Below are positions 9,196-18,237 of a DNA stretch of 64,000 nucleotides, piece after piece (within the stretch, counting starts at the first letter, position 1; every line of letters starts with the position of its first letter). The position numbers and the translations under genes are program-made. The DNA comes from an uncultured Lachnospiraceae bacterium (GTDB lineage: Bacteria > Bacillota > Clostridia > Lachnospirales > Lachnospiraceae). Below the pieces are notes generated by a model. That model made no database searches. It saw only the letters and a list, made by a program, of their open reading frames with translations, and was not told where the DNA came from. Where the stretch lies: NCBI GenBank assembly GCA_910589105.1, contig CAJUST010000005.1:1-64000 (forward strand), given 5' to 3'.

Positions 9196-10905
9196 TTAAA
9201 CTTGAAATGCCCCGACGCTGCCCCTCATCTGCGCAGACAGCGCATCTAACTCACCCGTTTTCTCAGAAAGAACATGGATTTCACCATACGCGCTTTCAAG
9301 AGCCGCCTGAACTTCCTGAATCGTTGCCGCATTTTCCTCTGACAACGCCGCGGAGTTTTGCGCTGCAGCCACGATTTCAGTCCGGACGCTCTCCATTTCA
9401 GCCGATTTTTGCTTTAAAATGTCCATATAACCCGAAGATTCCTGTATTCCTGCGCGGACTTGCCCAAAAACCTGTCCCGTCCGTTCTATTGTCTGTTTTT
9501 GTTTCGTGATAAATTCTTTCACTTCTTCCATTCGCAGCATTGTATGGTTCGAATTTTGCGTTAAACTATCCGTCATTGACCGGATATCCTCCACTGCTTC
9601 ATTTGCCTGAACTGACAGCTTTTGGATTTCGGACGCAACTACGCCAAATCCTCTGCCAAGCTCTCCCGCCCTTGCCGCTTCAATCGAAGCGTTTAATGAA
9701 AGAAGGCTTGTCTGGGAAGCGACAGCCGCTATCAATTCGGTCGCGCTGCTGATTTTATCAGCCGATTCCTTCGTCAGTTTTGTCTGATCCCCAAGATATT
9801 GTATTGATGTATTGACCTGATTCATTTCTTCATTTAATGCAAAAAATTCCTCCATTGTCTGTTCTGACACCATATGGATCTGCGTTGAAATCTCATACAT
9901 TTTTCGGATTTCCAAATTACTTTGTCCTATCATTTCCCCCATATCCATAACGTTGCCGCCAACTGTAGCGGCGTCTTGCGCCTGATTCGCGCAGCTCTCT
10001 GACATCTCTTGCGCAGAAGAATCCAATCCTTTCATCACAGATAGAATATTTCCAGACTGCTGCTTTAAACTTTTTGCCTCCAAGTTCAACAGCGCGCTTT
10101 CTTCATGCAGAGCGTTTACAATATCCAAAAGTTCCTTACGCAATCGTTCAATTCCTCGTCCTATCAGCCCAATTTCATCTGCCCGTTTCAACAAAACCGC
10201 ATCTGCCTGCACAGTCAAATCGCCTTTCGAAATCTTCTGAAGCAAATCCATGCTCTTTGACAACGCATACATAATACGTCCCACCAGCCTCGTGACAACA
10301 ACCCCCGTTACCAACAAAACAACTAAAACAGCAATCAGCATTTGCAGACGGACTCCATTGATAATCTTAGATACGCCTGCGCGCGGTTTCCCCAGAAACA
10401 CCATTCCAACAGGCTCCCCCGTCTCCCCGCCGTCCTGAAAAAACGGCGCATAACATACGATATACTCTCTCCCTAAAATCTCTACATTCCGGTCCATATA
10501 ATATTCGCCATCTTCTAAAACCTTTTGCGTCACAGCTTTAGGGGCCGTCGTCTGCGTCTGCCGTTCGCCGTTCTCATTTTCTATGGACGTTAAAATTCGG
10601 GTGTCGCCCCAAAAAACCGTTACGTCCATACCGGTTGTTTCTTTAATATGGTCAACAATCTCTACCGACTGTGTGATATTTAACGCCTCGCCCTTCCAAA
10701 GATCCCCATTTTCATCTAAATGATACTTCCCCTTATTGCCTACTTCAAAAATATCCCTGACAGCAAGAGCCGCCGCCTGCATTCCTCCATAAGCTTCCTG
10801 ATAAATCCCGTCTGCAATCCGGTCAGCCGCCAAAATCAATATGCCGATCCCCAAAACAAAAACAGGCAGCAGCGAAATCATCATCATTTTCGTCCGTAAT
10901 TTCAT
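9196..10905 (-). CDS. Methyl-accepting chemotaxis protein
   Basis: Chemoreceptor feeding the CheA/CheW pathway. From the N-terminus: a transmembrane segment (about residues 9-30); an extracellular single-Cache-type sensor to about residue 190 with TGMDVTVFWGDTRI and REYIVCYAPFF; a second membrane segment near 205-225; a HAMP domain; and a long helical signalling domain. The hairpin tip reads AAVASQTSLLSLNASIEAARAGELGRGF and the following stretch FGVVASEIQKLSVQANEA. At 569 residues it is typical. The start at 10905 has AGGGAG upstream; 43 in-frame codons before it look unlike protein. Ligand unknown. Confidence 0.93.
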   Translation of the reverse strand: MKLRTKMMMISLLPVFVLGIGILILAADRIADGIYQEAYGGMQAAALAVRDIFEVGNKGKYHLDENGDLWKGEALNITQSVEIVDHIKETTGMDVTVFWGDTRILTSIENENGERQTQTTAPKAVTQKVLEDGEYYMDRNVEILGREYIVCYAPFFQDGGETGEPVGMVFLGKPRAGVSKIINGVRLQMLIAVLVVLLVTGVVVTRLVGRIMYALSKSMDLLQKISKGDLTVQADAVLLKRADEIGLIGRGIERLRKELLDIVNALHEESALLNLEAKSLKQQSGNILSVMKGLDSSAQEMSESCANQAQDAATVGGNVMDMGEMIGQSNLEIRKMYEISTQIHMVSEQTMEEFFALNEEMNQVNTSIQYLGDQTKLTKESADKISSATELIAAVASQTSLLSLNASIEAARAGELGRGFGVVASEIQKLSVQANEAVEDIRSMTDSLTQNSNHTMLRMEEVKEFITKQKQTIERTGQVFGQVRAGIQESSGYMDILKQKSAEMESVRTEIVAAAQNSAALSEENAATIQEVQAALESAYGEIHVLSEKTGELDALSAQMRGSVGAFQV

Positions 10906-11050
10906 AAACTTTACTCCCTCTAATTTTTTCTGCGTCATTCCTGATAGCCAATCCCGCTGGCAGCAGAAAATCCAGCGGAACGTATTGCAGGTACGTTTCA
11001 AAAATCCGCCGGATTCCGCCGCTGCGCAGCCCAAAAATGGTAACAGTAAA

Positions 11051-11087
11051 ATGCCGTTGTTATTATACCAGATAATAACAACGGCAT
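11051..11087 (-). terminator. Terminator of the first GHKL/LytTR operon
   Basis: A 15-bp perfect stem (11051-11065 with 11073-11087) and 7-base loop, followed on the minus strand by TTTT. It lies just beyond the histidine kinase stop. Confidence 0.8.
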
Positions 11088-11122
11088 GTCGTATCCATTC
11101 TTCACATAACCCGCCTGTTTTT

Positions 11123-12412
11123 TCACAGAAAACGAATTAAAATCCTTACAATAAACATCTGCCCTTCCATAAGGCAGTCAAATTCAGCATGATATTTTTC
11201 GACAAAATTTTGTACGCTTTTCATGCCGTACCCATGTCCCAGCCCAAGCTCCGAACAGGGAAGCCCCGTTTTTTTGGAAAATAGCACTTTATCACGGCAG
11301 GGGTTTTTTATTTCAAAAAAGAAAGACTCCATCTCCCTGCTTTTCACTGTAAGCGTTACCACACGTTCCTTTTGCTCCAATTTTTCCACCGCCTGCAACG
11401 CGTTTTCAATCAGGTTCGCAGACAACATTGCCAAATCATACTCACCGACATTTGTTTCTTTCGGCACAGCGCATGACATATGTAACTTAATCCCCATATG
11501 ATGCGCCCGCTTCGCCATTCCAGCTAGAATACTGTTTATAATTGTATTCTCACAATATGCGCAAACCTGTTTCCGGTCAATAATCGCAACATCTTTTTTT
11601 AAAATCTGTTCCGCTTCAGTATACTTTCTCTCCTGTAAAAGTTCAATTAAAAGCGAATCTTTATGCCGTATATCATGGCGTATCACACGAAATTCCTGAA
11701 TTGCATTCTCGGCCGCATCCGCTTGAATTTTCACGCCGCTGATATAAGCGGAAAGCGTGGTGTTTTTCCATTGCAGCCCTTTTTCCGCAGATTTCGTATC
11801 GGAATAATGAATCAAAAACACATACAAGGCGACTATCGTCGCTAACAGGGATAACGCGGCAAGAATATTTTCCGGCCGTTGCTCAAACGACACCGGATAA
11901 TATAAAATGAAGTAAAAGGTGACATAACCCATAGCCGGAAGCGCGCACATCCAGATAGAGATTTCTTTACTAAGCGTATTCCGGCAGATTGCCCGAATCA
12001 TAACGGCCATAAAACAAAAAACAACCGTATTCCCTAATGTGCATACTGCCATTGCGGCAGGCAGACAGTAAGAAGCCACAAAAACGCCGCAAGATAAAAT
12101 ATTCCCCGCCAGCACAAAATTTGCAGAGCTAAACCCGATAAACAACGCATACGCGTTCTTCTTTTCCGAAAGAAGCAAAGCCGTACCCTGCAAAATAATA
12201 ATATTCATACAAGTCGTGATTAATTTCGGAATCGGGGCGTCAAACACAAAATAAATCCGTATTATTTCAAACACCATTGAAATGGCCGTAGCCGCCACAC
12301 ACAGGCAGATGGATTTTTTTATTGAATATTTCAGCAAAAGAAATGTCATAAAGTAAAGCATCATAAAAACACAAGAATGAAACACCAGCCACAACTGAAA
12401 AATCTTCATCAA
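11123..12412 (-). CDS. GHKL-type sensor histidine kinase (AgrC-like)
   Basis: A 429-residue membrane kinase. The first 200 or so residues contain six or more hydrophobic segments, a polytopic sensor as in AgrC-type receptors. The dimerisation/phosphoacceptor segment is FRVIRHDIRHKDSLLIELL near residue 240. The ATPase domain carries the N box (LSANLIENALQAVE) and a GLGHGYGMKSV glycine box typical of HATPase_c_5. It lies 9 bases after the LytTR regulator at 12422-13150 and surely pairs with it. No AgrB or AgrD gene is adjacent, so a peptide ligand is only inferred from family. Confidence 0.88.
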   Translation of the reverse strand: MMKIFQLWLVFHSCVFMMLYFMTFLLLKYSIKKSICLCVAATAISMVFEIIRIYFVFDAPIPKLITTCMNIIILQGTALLLSEKKNAYALFIGFSSANFVLAGNILSCGVFVASYCLPAAMAVCTLGNTVVFCFMAVMIRAICRNTLSKEISIWMCALPAMGYVTFYFILYYPVSFEQRPENILAALSLLATIVALYVFLIHYSDTKSAEKGLQWKNTTLSAYISGVKIQADAAENAIQEFRVIRHDIRHKDSLLIELLQERKYTEAEQILKKDVAIIDRKQVCAYCENTIINSILAGMAKRAHHMGIKLHMSCAVPKETNVGEYDLAMLSANLIENALQAVEKLEQKERVVTLTVKSREMESFFFEIKNPCRDKVLFSKKTGLPCSELGLGHGYGMKSVQNFVEKYHAEFDCLMEGQMFIVRILIRFL

Positions 12413-12421
12413 AATTCCCTC

Positions 12422-13150
12422 TCAATATTGTTCCGAAATATATTTTAAATAAAAGCGTTTTACTGCCGCCTGACGGCTTTTGCTTATTGGAATCTGTTTT
12501 TCAGAACGCATTGTAATCTGGTTCATATCGTATATTTTTACATGGTCTAAGTTTACAACAAATGACTTATGCACTTGAATAAAGTTTTCATGCCCCAATA
12601 GTTCAGAAACATCGCTTTCAAATGAATTTCGTAAAAACCTGCTGGTAATTTCTTTCCCGCCGGAAGTAAAAATATGCAGCGTCCGCGCAGAATTTTCCAC
12701 ATATTCGATTTCACGGCATAAAACGCCAAATATCCCATCTGCTGTATTCACATAGAACATTTTCCCCAATTTTCGCACACTCGCCACGGCAAAGTCAAAC
12801 GCCTCAAAAATCTCTGCGCGTTTCAGGGGTTTCAATAAATATCTCTGCGCATATATTCCATACGCCTGATATGCGAAATCTTTTGTAGAAGTCATACAGA
12901 TAATTACTGCCTGCTGATCGCGTTTACGGATTTCTTTTCCAATTTCAATTCCATTCATCTTTGGCATTAGCATGTCTAAAATATAAATTTGATAACGTTT
13001 TCCGTTTTGCATTTCCTCTTCTAAAGCAAGCGCATCGCTAAAACGATCTACTGAGAAGTCTATGCCTTTTTCAGCGCCATAAGAGACGGCTTCTTTTGTT
13101 ATGCAGTCGAGCGCATATTGTTCGTCATCACATATTGCTATTTCTATCAT
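12422..13150 (-). CDS. LytTR-family response regulator (AgrA-like)
   Basis: A 242-residue cytoplasmic regulator. Residues 1-120 form a receiver domain with CDDE near the N-terminus, phosphoacceptor Asp59 in YILDMLMPKMNG and the conserved Lys in LLKPLKRAEIF. Residues of about 140-240 form a LytTR DNA-binding domain with HENFIQVHKSFVVNLDHVK and QIPISKSRQAAVKRFYLKY. It is first in a two-gene operon with the GHKL kinase. A good minus-strand promoter lies at 13189-13218. Target genes cannot be read from the sequence. Confidence 0.92.
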   Translation of the reverse strand: MIEIAICDDEQYALDCITKEAVSYGAEKGIDFSVDRFSDALALEEEMQNGKRYQIYILDMLMPKMNGIEIGKEIRKRDQQAVIICMTSTKDFAYQAYGIYAQRYLLKPLKRAEIFEAFDFAVASVRKLGKMFYVNTADGIFGVLCREIEYVENSARTLHIFTSGGKEITSRFLRNSFESDVSELLGHENFIQVHKSFVVNLDHVKIYDMNQITMRSEKQIPISKSRQAAVKRFYLKYISEQY

Positions 13151-13188
13151 CTGTTATACTGACCCCGCTTTATGTATCATATCGGTTT

Positions 13189-13218
13189 ATCATATATGAT
13201 TTGCGGCAGATGTGTCAA
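13189..13218 (-). promoter_or_regulatory. Promoter of the first LytTR/GHKL operon
   Basis: On the minus strand TTGACA (13218-13213), an 18-base spacer and TATGAT (13194-13189). The -10 box forms half of the palindrome ATCATATATGAT, a possible operator. Confidence 0.65.
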
Positions 13219-13256
13219 TGGGATATGAGTTAAAATATTTGTCTTTGGTGGGAGCC

Positions 13257-13391
13257 GGCAGAACGAAAACTATATTCCATTCAGACACGCTTTCGCTCAT
13301 AGAAGCTCGTAGCGGTTCTAAGTTCGAAAATACCTCACTAAGAACCGACGGCTTCTAAAGGTCTTCATTGGAATATAGTTTTCGTTCTGCC
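13257..13391. repeat. Large nested inverted repeat (135 bp)
   Basis: The outer arms, 13257-13279 and 13369-13391, are perfect 23-bp complements. Inside is a second stem, 13301-13322 with 13338-13356 (AGAAGC...GGTTCTAAG with its near complement), around a loop containing TTCGAAAATACCTCA. No open frame or T run. A shorter element with the same order of motifs is at 22982-23053. It may be a non-autonomous mobile repeat or a structured RNA. Confidence 0.8.
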
Positions 13392-13489
13392 TGTTCTACA
13401 TATTGAGAGACATATATTTTAAGTTTTGTGTTGGTTTGATGAATAAGAATTTATTTTCGAAATATGTTTTTTAGCAATGAGATTTTTAC

Positions 13490-13870
13490 TTTTGTAATGC
13501 TTTTAGTTGTTTGCTTCATTTAATTTTTTATTTCATTTACTTTTTTCATCTGTTTTTTTCTGAATTAATTATTGTTTCATTTGTTTTTGGTTCTATTAAC
13601 TTTTGTTTCATTGTCTTTTCACTTATTATTTTACTTGTTATTTGCTCCATTTATTTTTTTCATTTTTTTGTTCCAATTAACTTTTGTTTCTTTTATTTTT
13701 GGTTCAATTAACTCCTGTTTCATTGTTTTTTTCATTTATTTTTTTCACTTGTTATTTGCTTCATTTATTTTTTGTTTCATTTGTTTATTTGCTCCATTTA
13801 TTTTTGTTTCGTCTCTTGGTTGCTCCTTTTATTTCTTGTTTTATTTATTTGTTTTGTTATATGGAAATTT
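13490..13870. repeat. T-rich degenerate tandem array
   Basis: About 380 bases of almost pure T/A/C. Motifs recur, such as GTTTCATTTGTTTTTGGTTC (near 13577, again near 13690) and CACTTGTTATTTGC (near 13745, with a shorter match near 13637), giving a rough 110-120 bp period built from shorter units. On the minus strand the units read AATGAAACAAAAGTTAAT and similar, so ATGAAA/ATGGAG recurs. Open frames on the plus strand are phenylalanine-rich artefacts. The rest of the stretch from 13871 to 14108 shows nothing recognisable. Confidence 0.75.
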
Positions 13871-14108
13871 ATCCTTAGATCTGGCTAAATGGGAAGGGAT
13901 CTATTTTAGTCTATTAGGAAGATAGCTGTTTGAATTATATTATGAGATGAAATGAATGGATTTTGATTCATTTACTTTAGTTTATCTTTATTGAGTGTTG
14001 TGTAATGGGTGGTTTGATGTGATTTTGCGTGGGGTTTTTATAGTGGAAGGAGGATGTATGGAATACTTTTTTGCTGGCTGTTTTGTAAGTAGATCCTTTT
14101 TTAAACCT

Positions 14109-14137
14109 TTGACAAAATTTTAGCGCTATGCTATACT
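14109..14137 (+). promoter_or_regulatory. Sigma-A promoter of veg
   Basis: TTGACA (14109-14114), a 17-base spacer, and TATACT (14132-14137), 64 bases before the veg start. Near consensus. Confidence 0.88.
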
Positions 14138-14200
14138 AGTGTAGTTATATTTTATGTTACCAGACAACTCAACGGCAGCCACAGAATAGGGAGGAACAAT

Positions 14201-14443
14201 ATGCAGCAAGAAGATATCAGTAAAGTACGCGCATCGGTACACCAGCAGTGTGGAAGCAGGGTAATGATTCAACTGGATCGCGGGAGAAATAAAATAGACA
14301 TTCAGGAGGGTGTAATACAGAACGCATATCCAAGTGTATTTACTATTCTGGTTAAAGATACGAATACGGACAATCCGCCGCAGTTACTGTCTTTCAGTTA
14401 TACGGACATTATTACTAGAGAAATACGGATGAAACTCTGTTAG
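14201..14443 (+). CDS. veg: Veg protein
   Basis: An 80-residue protein of the Veg family (formerly DUF1021), conserved in Firmicutes and in Bacillus subtilis linked to biofilm gene expression. Recognisable features are the N-terminal ISKVRASVHQQCG, the KIDIQEGVIQNAYPSVFTI core and the C-terminal LSFSYTDIITREIRM. The ribosome site GGGAGG stands 7 bases before the ATG and a near-consensus promoter lies upstream. A weak GAAGG/CCTTC hairpin followed by TTTT (14447-14470) follows the stop. The next gene encodes a spore-assembly protein, a common neighbour in clostridia. Confidence 0.93.
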   Translation: MQQEDISKVRASVHQQCGSRVMIQLDRGRNKIDIQEGVIQNAYPSVFTILVKDTNTDNPPQLLSFSYTDIITREIRMKLC

Positions 14444-14522
14444 ATAGAAGGTATAAATATCCTTCGTTTTGAATAAGTATAGTACAAAGTTACAATACAA
14501 TATTCAGAACGGAGGATTTTTT

Positions 14523-16082
14523 GTGGAGTTAGAGAGACAGATTTTGCATAAGAACAAAGATGTCGGGCGGGCGTTTAGTCAGATTACGCTTGATGATGAT
14601 TATAATCTGCCGGATTTTAAGCCGGATTTGACGAAAGTGGTTCGGGAACGGGGGGAAATCCATTTTGAAGAAATTCATGTCAATAATGGGCATGTCTGGT
14701 TCAAAGGGATGCTTTCGTTTGATATTTTGTACCGCACGGATTTGGACAGTAAGAAAATTAATTGCTTGAAAGGGGATATTCCGTTTCAGGAGAGTTTGAG
14801 CATTGACGGAGCTGAGGAACTTGATCCGGTTAAGGTTGATGGACGCATTGAAGATATTTCTGTCAGTGTGATTAATTCCAGAAAATTGAGCATTCGTTCT
14901 TTGGTGGAATTTCGCGCCGCTGTGGAAAAGCCGGAGGAAGCGGCGGTTTTGACGGGACTGAAGGAGGAAGATGACTGTGAAATTGAAAAAGAGCAGTTGG
15001 AAGTCTTGGAATTGATTACGGACAAAAAAGATACGCTTCGGATTCGCAAGGAGCTGTCTTTATCCTCGAATAAACCTAATATGGATGAAATTCTTTGGGG
15101 AAGCGTGGAGCTTCGGGGAATTAGCAGCCATTTAAGGAATGGGGAAATTGAAGTTACAGGGGAAGCCCTGATTTATATTTTGTATTCGGGAGCGGAGGAA
15201 GAAGACCGTCTGCAATGGTTTGAAACGACGGTTCCGGTTCAGGGAAGCGTGGAATGCAATACTTGTGAAGAAGCTTTGATTCACCGGATTACGGCGCAGT
15301 TGGCGCAGGCAAATTTGGAAATACAGCCGGACGAAGACGGGGAAGAACGGAATATTATGCTGGAAATGGTTGTGAATCTTTCCATTTGTCTCTGGAAGGA
15401 AGACACGGTTGAAATGATTTCGGATATTTATGCATTAAACCGGCAGGTGACGCCAAGGTTTACGACTTCTTATTTTGAAAAACTTCTGATTAAAAATGAA
15501 GCGAAATGCAGGGTGGCGGATAAGATTGAGCTGGAAGCGTCGGAGGAGGATATTCTTCAAATCTGCGTGAATGAGGAATCTTTGCAGATTGAACAAACGA
15601 CAATTACGGAAGACGGCGTGCTTGCAGAAGGAATTTTGACTGTGGATATTCTTTATATGACAAATGATGAGGCGATGCCGGTTAGCGCGAAACGGGCGTT
15701 TCTTCCTTTTTCTCAGATGATTGAGATGCCTAAAGCTGAAAATCCGGTGAAAATACAGTTAGATGGCGGCATTGACCAAGTGACGACGGCGCTTGCTGAC
15801 AGCCGCACGATTGACGTTAAGTTTGTGATTAGTTTAAACCTTCTGGTTTTTGAAGAACAACAGCGCCAGACGATTACGGAAATAGAAGAAACGGAACTTG
15901 ACCTTGCCGCATTACAGCAGAGCGCCGGAATCGTCGGCTATATTGTCAGGGAAGGCGACCGCTTATTTGGGATTGCAAAGGAACACCATACAACGATGGA
16001 TAACTTGATTGAAACGAACCATTTAAACGGAGGAAATGTGAAGGCCGGGGAGAAGTTATTAATTATAAAAACTGTGGGATAA
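14523..16082 (+). CDS. sipL: SipL-like spore protein with SPOCS (DUF3794) and LysM domains
   Basis: A 519-residue protein matching clostridial SipL, which binds SpoIVA and links the coat basement layer to the forespore. SPOCS/DUF3794 repeats are visible (for example YNLPDFKPDLTKVVRERGEI with VWFKGMLSFDILY, a middle copy, and GVLAEGILTVDILYMTNDE). A C-terminal LysM domain occupies about residues 470-519 (GYIVREGDRLFGIAKEHHTT ending AGEKLLIIK). GTG at 14523 is chosen as the start because GGAGG lies 6 bases before it; an upstream ATG at 14469 lacks a site. Indicates a spore former. Confidence 0.9.
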   Translation: MELERQILHKNKDVGRAFSQITLDDDYNLPDFKPDLTKVVRERGEIHFEEIHVNNGHVWFKGMLSFDILYRTDLDSKKINCLKGDIPFQESLSIDGAEELDPVKVDGRIEDISVSVINSRKLSIRSLVEFRAAVEKPEEAAVLTGLKEEDDCEIEKEQLEVLELITDKKDTLRIRKELSLSSNKPNMDEILWGSVELRGISSHLRNGEIEVTGEALIYILYSGAEEEDRLQWFETTVPVQGSVECNTCEEALIHRITAQLAQANLEIQPDEDGEERNIMLEMVVNLSICLWKEDTVEMISDIYALNRQVTPRFTTSYFEKLLIKNEAKCRVADKIELEASEEDILQICVNEESLQIEQTTITEDGVLAEGILTVDILYMTNDEAMPVSAKRAFLPFSQMIEMPKAENPVKIQLDGGIDQVTTALADSRTIDVKFVISLNLLVFEEQQRQTITEIEETELDLAALQQSAGIVGYIVREGDRLFGIAKEHHTTMDNLIETNHLNGGNVKAGEKLLIIKTVG

Positions 16083-16094
16083 CAAAAATTTGGG

Positions 16095-16130
16095 AAAGAG
16101 ACGCGGCAAATCAGCCTGTGTCTCTTTTCC
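16095..16130 (+). terminator. Possible terminator after sipL
   Basis: An 8-bp stem AAAGAGAC (16095-16102) with GTCTCTTT (16120-16127) ends in four T residues. Confidence 0.5.
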
Positions 16131-16199
16131 TGCGTCTCCCTTTATTAAGATAAAAAGCCGCTTAACCATGGCATAAAATAATTGTTATGGACCAGATAC

Positions 16200-16228
16200 T
16201 TGTAGAATTAAAAACGCAATGTTATAAT
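16200..16228 (+). promoter_or_regulatory. Promoter of the NlpC/P60 hydrolase gene
   Basis: TTGTAG (16200-16205), a 17-base spacer, and consensus TATAAT (16223-16228), 35 bases before the GTG start. Confidence 0.75.
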
Positions 16229-16262
16229 GGTACGGGAGAGCCTTAAAATTAAGGAGGTTAAT

Positions 16263-17561
16263 GTGTATAAGAAAAGAAGAAAACAGGCATTAGCAGTGGC
16301 GCTTGCGGCTGTATTTGCCTGTTCACAGTTACAAACTGTAGATGCAAGCAGTGTAAATAAAGCCAAAAACGCAAAGAAAAAGGCGGAAGAAGATTTAAAC
16401 GAAACGAACAGACAGATTGAAGCGATTGAAAAACAACAGTCTGCCCTGCAAAGTGAAATTAATGAAAAAGACGCCGAATTAGTGAACCTGCTTGTCAACA
16501 TTGATATTTTAAAAGATGAACTGGAAGAAAAAAACACACAGCTTACGCAGGTGACCGAAGATCTTGCCACAGCCCAAGAAACAGAAAAAAGCCAGTATGC
16601 GGCGATGAAAAAAAGGATTCAGTTTATGTATGAACGCGGGGACACTGCAATGATTGAATCACTGCTCGGTTCAGCGGATATGACGGATTTTTTGAATCGG
16701 GTGGAATACGTTTCCGACGTTTATGAATATGACAGGAATCTTTTGACACAGTACCAAATTACGGTACAGCAAGTGGCGGATTTAAAAGTCAGCGTAGAAA
16801 CGGAAAAAGCAGAGCTTGAGGCCATGCAGGAAGAATATGGACAACAGCAGGCTTCCTTAGAAACCATATTAGCGCAGAAACGCTCACAGATGGGAAGTTA
16901 TGACAACCAGCTTGCCACGGCTCAGGCGGCGGCAGATGAATTTAAACAGACGATTGCGGCGCAAAACCAGATTATCAAAGAAGAAGAACGAAAACAGCGG
17001 GAAGCTGAAAAAGCTGCCGAAGCCGCCGCAAAGGCGGCTGCCGCGGCAGCAAAAGCAAACAAAAATTCCAACAGCAGCGGCAGTCAAAACGGAAGCCAGT
17101 CAGGTTCATCTTCTTCCAATACGGGAACTACAGACAATGGCGGAACTGCAAACAGCGGCGGAACGGACAACAGCGGAACGAACAGCGGCGGCGGGACAAA
17201 CCCTTCGTATTCTACAAATATCAGCGGAAGCTCTGTCGTGTCTTATGCCTGCCAATTTGTCGGCAACCCGTATGTCTGGGGTGGGACAAGCTTAACAAAC
17301 GGCGCAGACTGTTCCGGTTTTGTAATGAGCGTATTCGCGCATTTTGGAATCAGCCTGCCGCATAGCTCGGCTGCGCTCCAAGGCTGTGGGAAGTCTGTCA
17401 GCTATGCCAACGCCAAGCCGGGCGATTTAATCTGCTATTCCGGCCATGTCGGAATTTATATGGGCGGCGGCATGATTGTCCACGCGCAAAGCTCGGCAGT
17501 CGGCATTACGACGAGTTCAGCTACATACCGGACGATTGTTGCAGTAAGGAGAGTGCTGTAA
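16263..17561 (+). CDS. Secreted CwlO-like peptidoglycan hydrolase (coiled coil plus NlpC/P60)
   Basis: A 432-residue exported endopeptidase expected to cut stem peptides. A signal peptide (KKRRKQALAVALAAVFACSQL) is followed by a long coiled coil (about residues 30-250) as in CwlO/PcsB proteins. An Ala/Lys stretch and a low-complexity Ser/Gly/Asn/Thr linker (about 270-325) come next. The C-terminal NlpC/P60 domain has catalytic Cys in NGADCSGFVMS and His in GHVGIYMG. GTG at 16263 follows AAGGAGG by 5 bases. The FtsEX-type partner that would activate the coiled coil is not in the window. Confidence 0.93.
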   Translation: MYKKRRKQALAVALAAVFACSQLQTVDASSVNKAKNAKKKAEEDLNETNRQIEAIEKQQSALQSEINEKDAELVNLLVNIDILKDELEEKNTQLTQVTEDLATAQETEKSQYAAMKKRIQFMYERGDTAMIESLLGSADMTDFLNRVEYVSDVYEYDRNLLTQYQITVQQVADLKVSVETEKAELEAMQEEYGQQQASLETILAQKRSQMGSYDNQLATAQAAADEFKQTIAAQNQIIKEEERKQREAEKAAEAAAKAAAAAAKANKNSNSSGSQNGSQSGSSSSNTGTTDNGGTANSGGTDNSGTNSGGGTNPSYSTNISGSSVVSYACQFVGNPYVWGGTSLTNGADCSGFVMSVFAHFGISLPHSSAALQGCGKSVSYANAKPGDLICYSGHVGIYMGGGMIVHAQSSAVGITTSSATYRTIVAVRRVL

Positions 17562-18221
17562 ATGTCACAAAAAAAGCAAAACCTGCTGTTTTTGGCAATC
17601 GTGGCCGCATTATTTGTGGCGCTTTGCATATCTTTATGGTTTCGCGCGAAAAGACTGGGGAAAATTTCTTATTTAGAACATTTAGATGAAACCGCAGTGA
17701 CGATAGACGGCGCGGACTACCCGTTTCGGGACTTAGCCGTTTATCTTGCCAAGCAGGAACGGACGGTAGAGGAGCAGGCAAACGCTTACGATTTGGAAAA
17801 TTCCAATGCGTATTGGAATTTACATACAAATGGATCTTTTATCCGGATTGAAGCGAGAGACGCCGCCATGGATCAGGCGGTGCATGACATTATTTTCTCT
17901 CAATCAGCGGCAAAAGAAGGCATACAGCTTACAAAAGAAGAAACGGTCTTTTTGGAAAACCAAAAGCAGGATTTTTGGAACGATTTAGAAGAAAATGGCC
18001 AAGAACGGCTGGGAGTGTCTGAACAGGAAGTCACTCAGGCATTTTCCCGTATAGCCCTTGCGCAAAAATACCAGCAGATGCTTGCCGCCTTAAAGGGGGT
18101 TGACAACGTGGAATATAATGTAAATGGAGCAAATTATCAGGAACTTCTAGGAGAGCATGACGTTTCCATTCACGAAAAACTCTGGGAACGCCTGAATTTT
18201 GGAAATATTACAATACATTAA
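17562..18221 (+). CDS. Membrane-anchored protein resembling a SurA/PrsA N-terminal region
   Basis: A 219-residue protein starting at the base after the NlpC/P60 stop, with GGAG in the end of that gene as ribosome site. An N-terminal membrane anchor (about residues 7-27) precedes an extracytoplasmic helical region. The stretch AMDQAVHDIIFSQSAAKEGIQLTKEETVF resembles the SurA N-like chaperone domain of PrsA-type foldases. No parvulin PPIase domain follows. Co-transcription suggests a role at the cell surface with the hydrolase; that link is inference. The end overlaps by 5 bases nothing conserved in the following map gene, which starts 16 bases later. Confidence 0.7.
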   Translation: MSQKKQNLLFLAIVAALFVALCISLWFRAKRLGKISYLEHLDETAVTIDGADYPFRDLAVYLAKQERTVEEQANAYDLENSNAYWNLHTNGSFIRIEARDAAMDQAVHDIIFSQSAAKEGIQLTKEETVFLENQKQDFWNDLEENGQERLGVSEQEVTQAFSRIALAQKYQQMLAALKGVDNVEYNVNGANYQELLGEHDVSIHEKLWERLNFGNITIH

Positions 18222-18237
18222 AACTGAGAGGAACATT

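Noticed and set aside
13511..13925. Overlapping Phe-rich ORFs (66, 117 and 64 residues) on the plus strand
   Set aside because: They arise from the T-rich tandem tract, have no ribosome sites and read as low-complexity Phe/Leu/Ile in two frames.
16884..17295. Alternative-frame Arg/Gln-rich and Phe/Cys-rich ORFs inside the NlpC/P60 gene
   Set aside because: They come from the low-complexity linker read out of frame.
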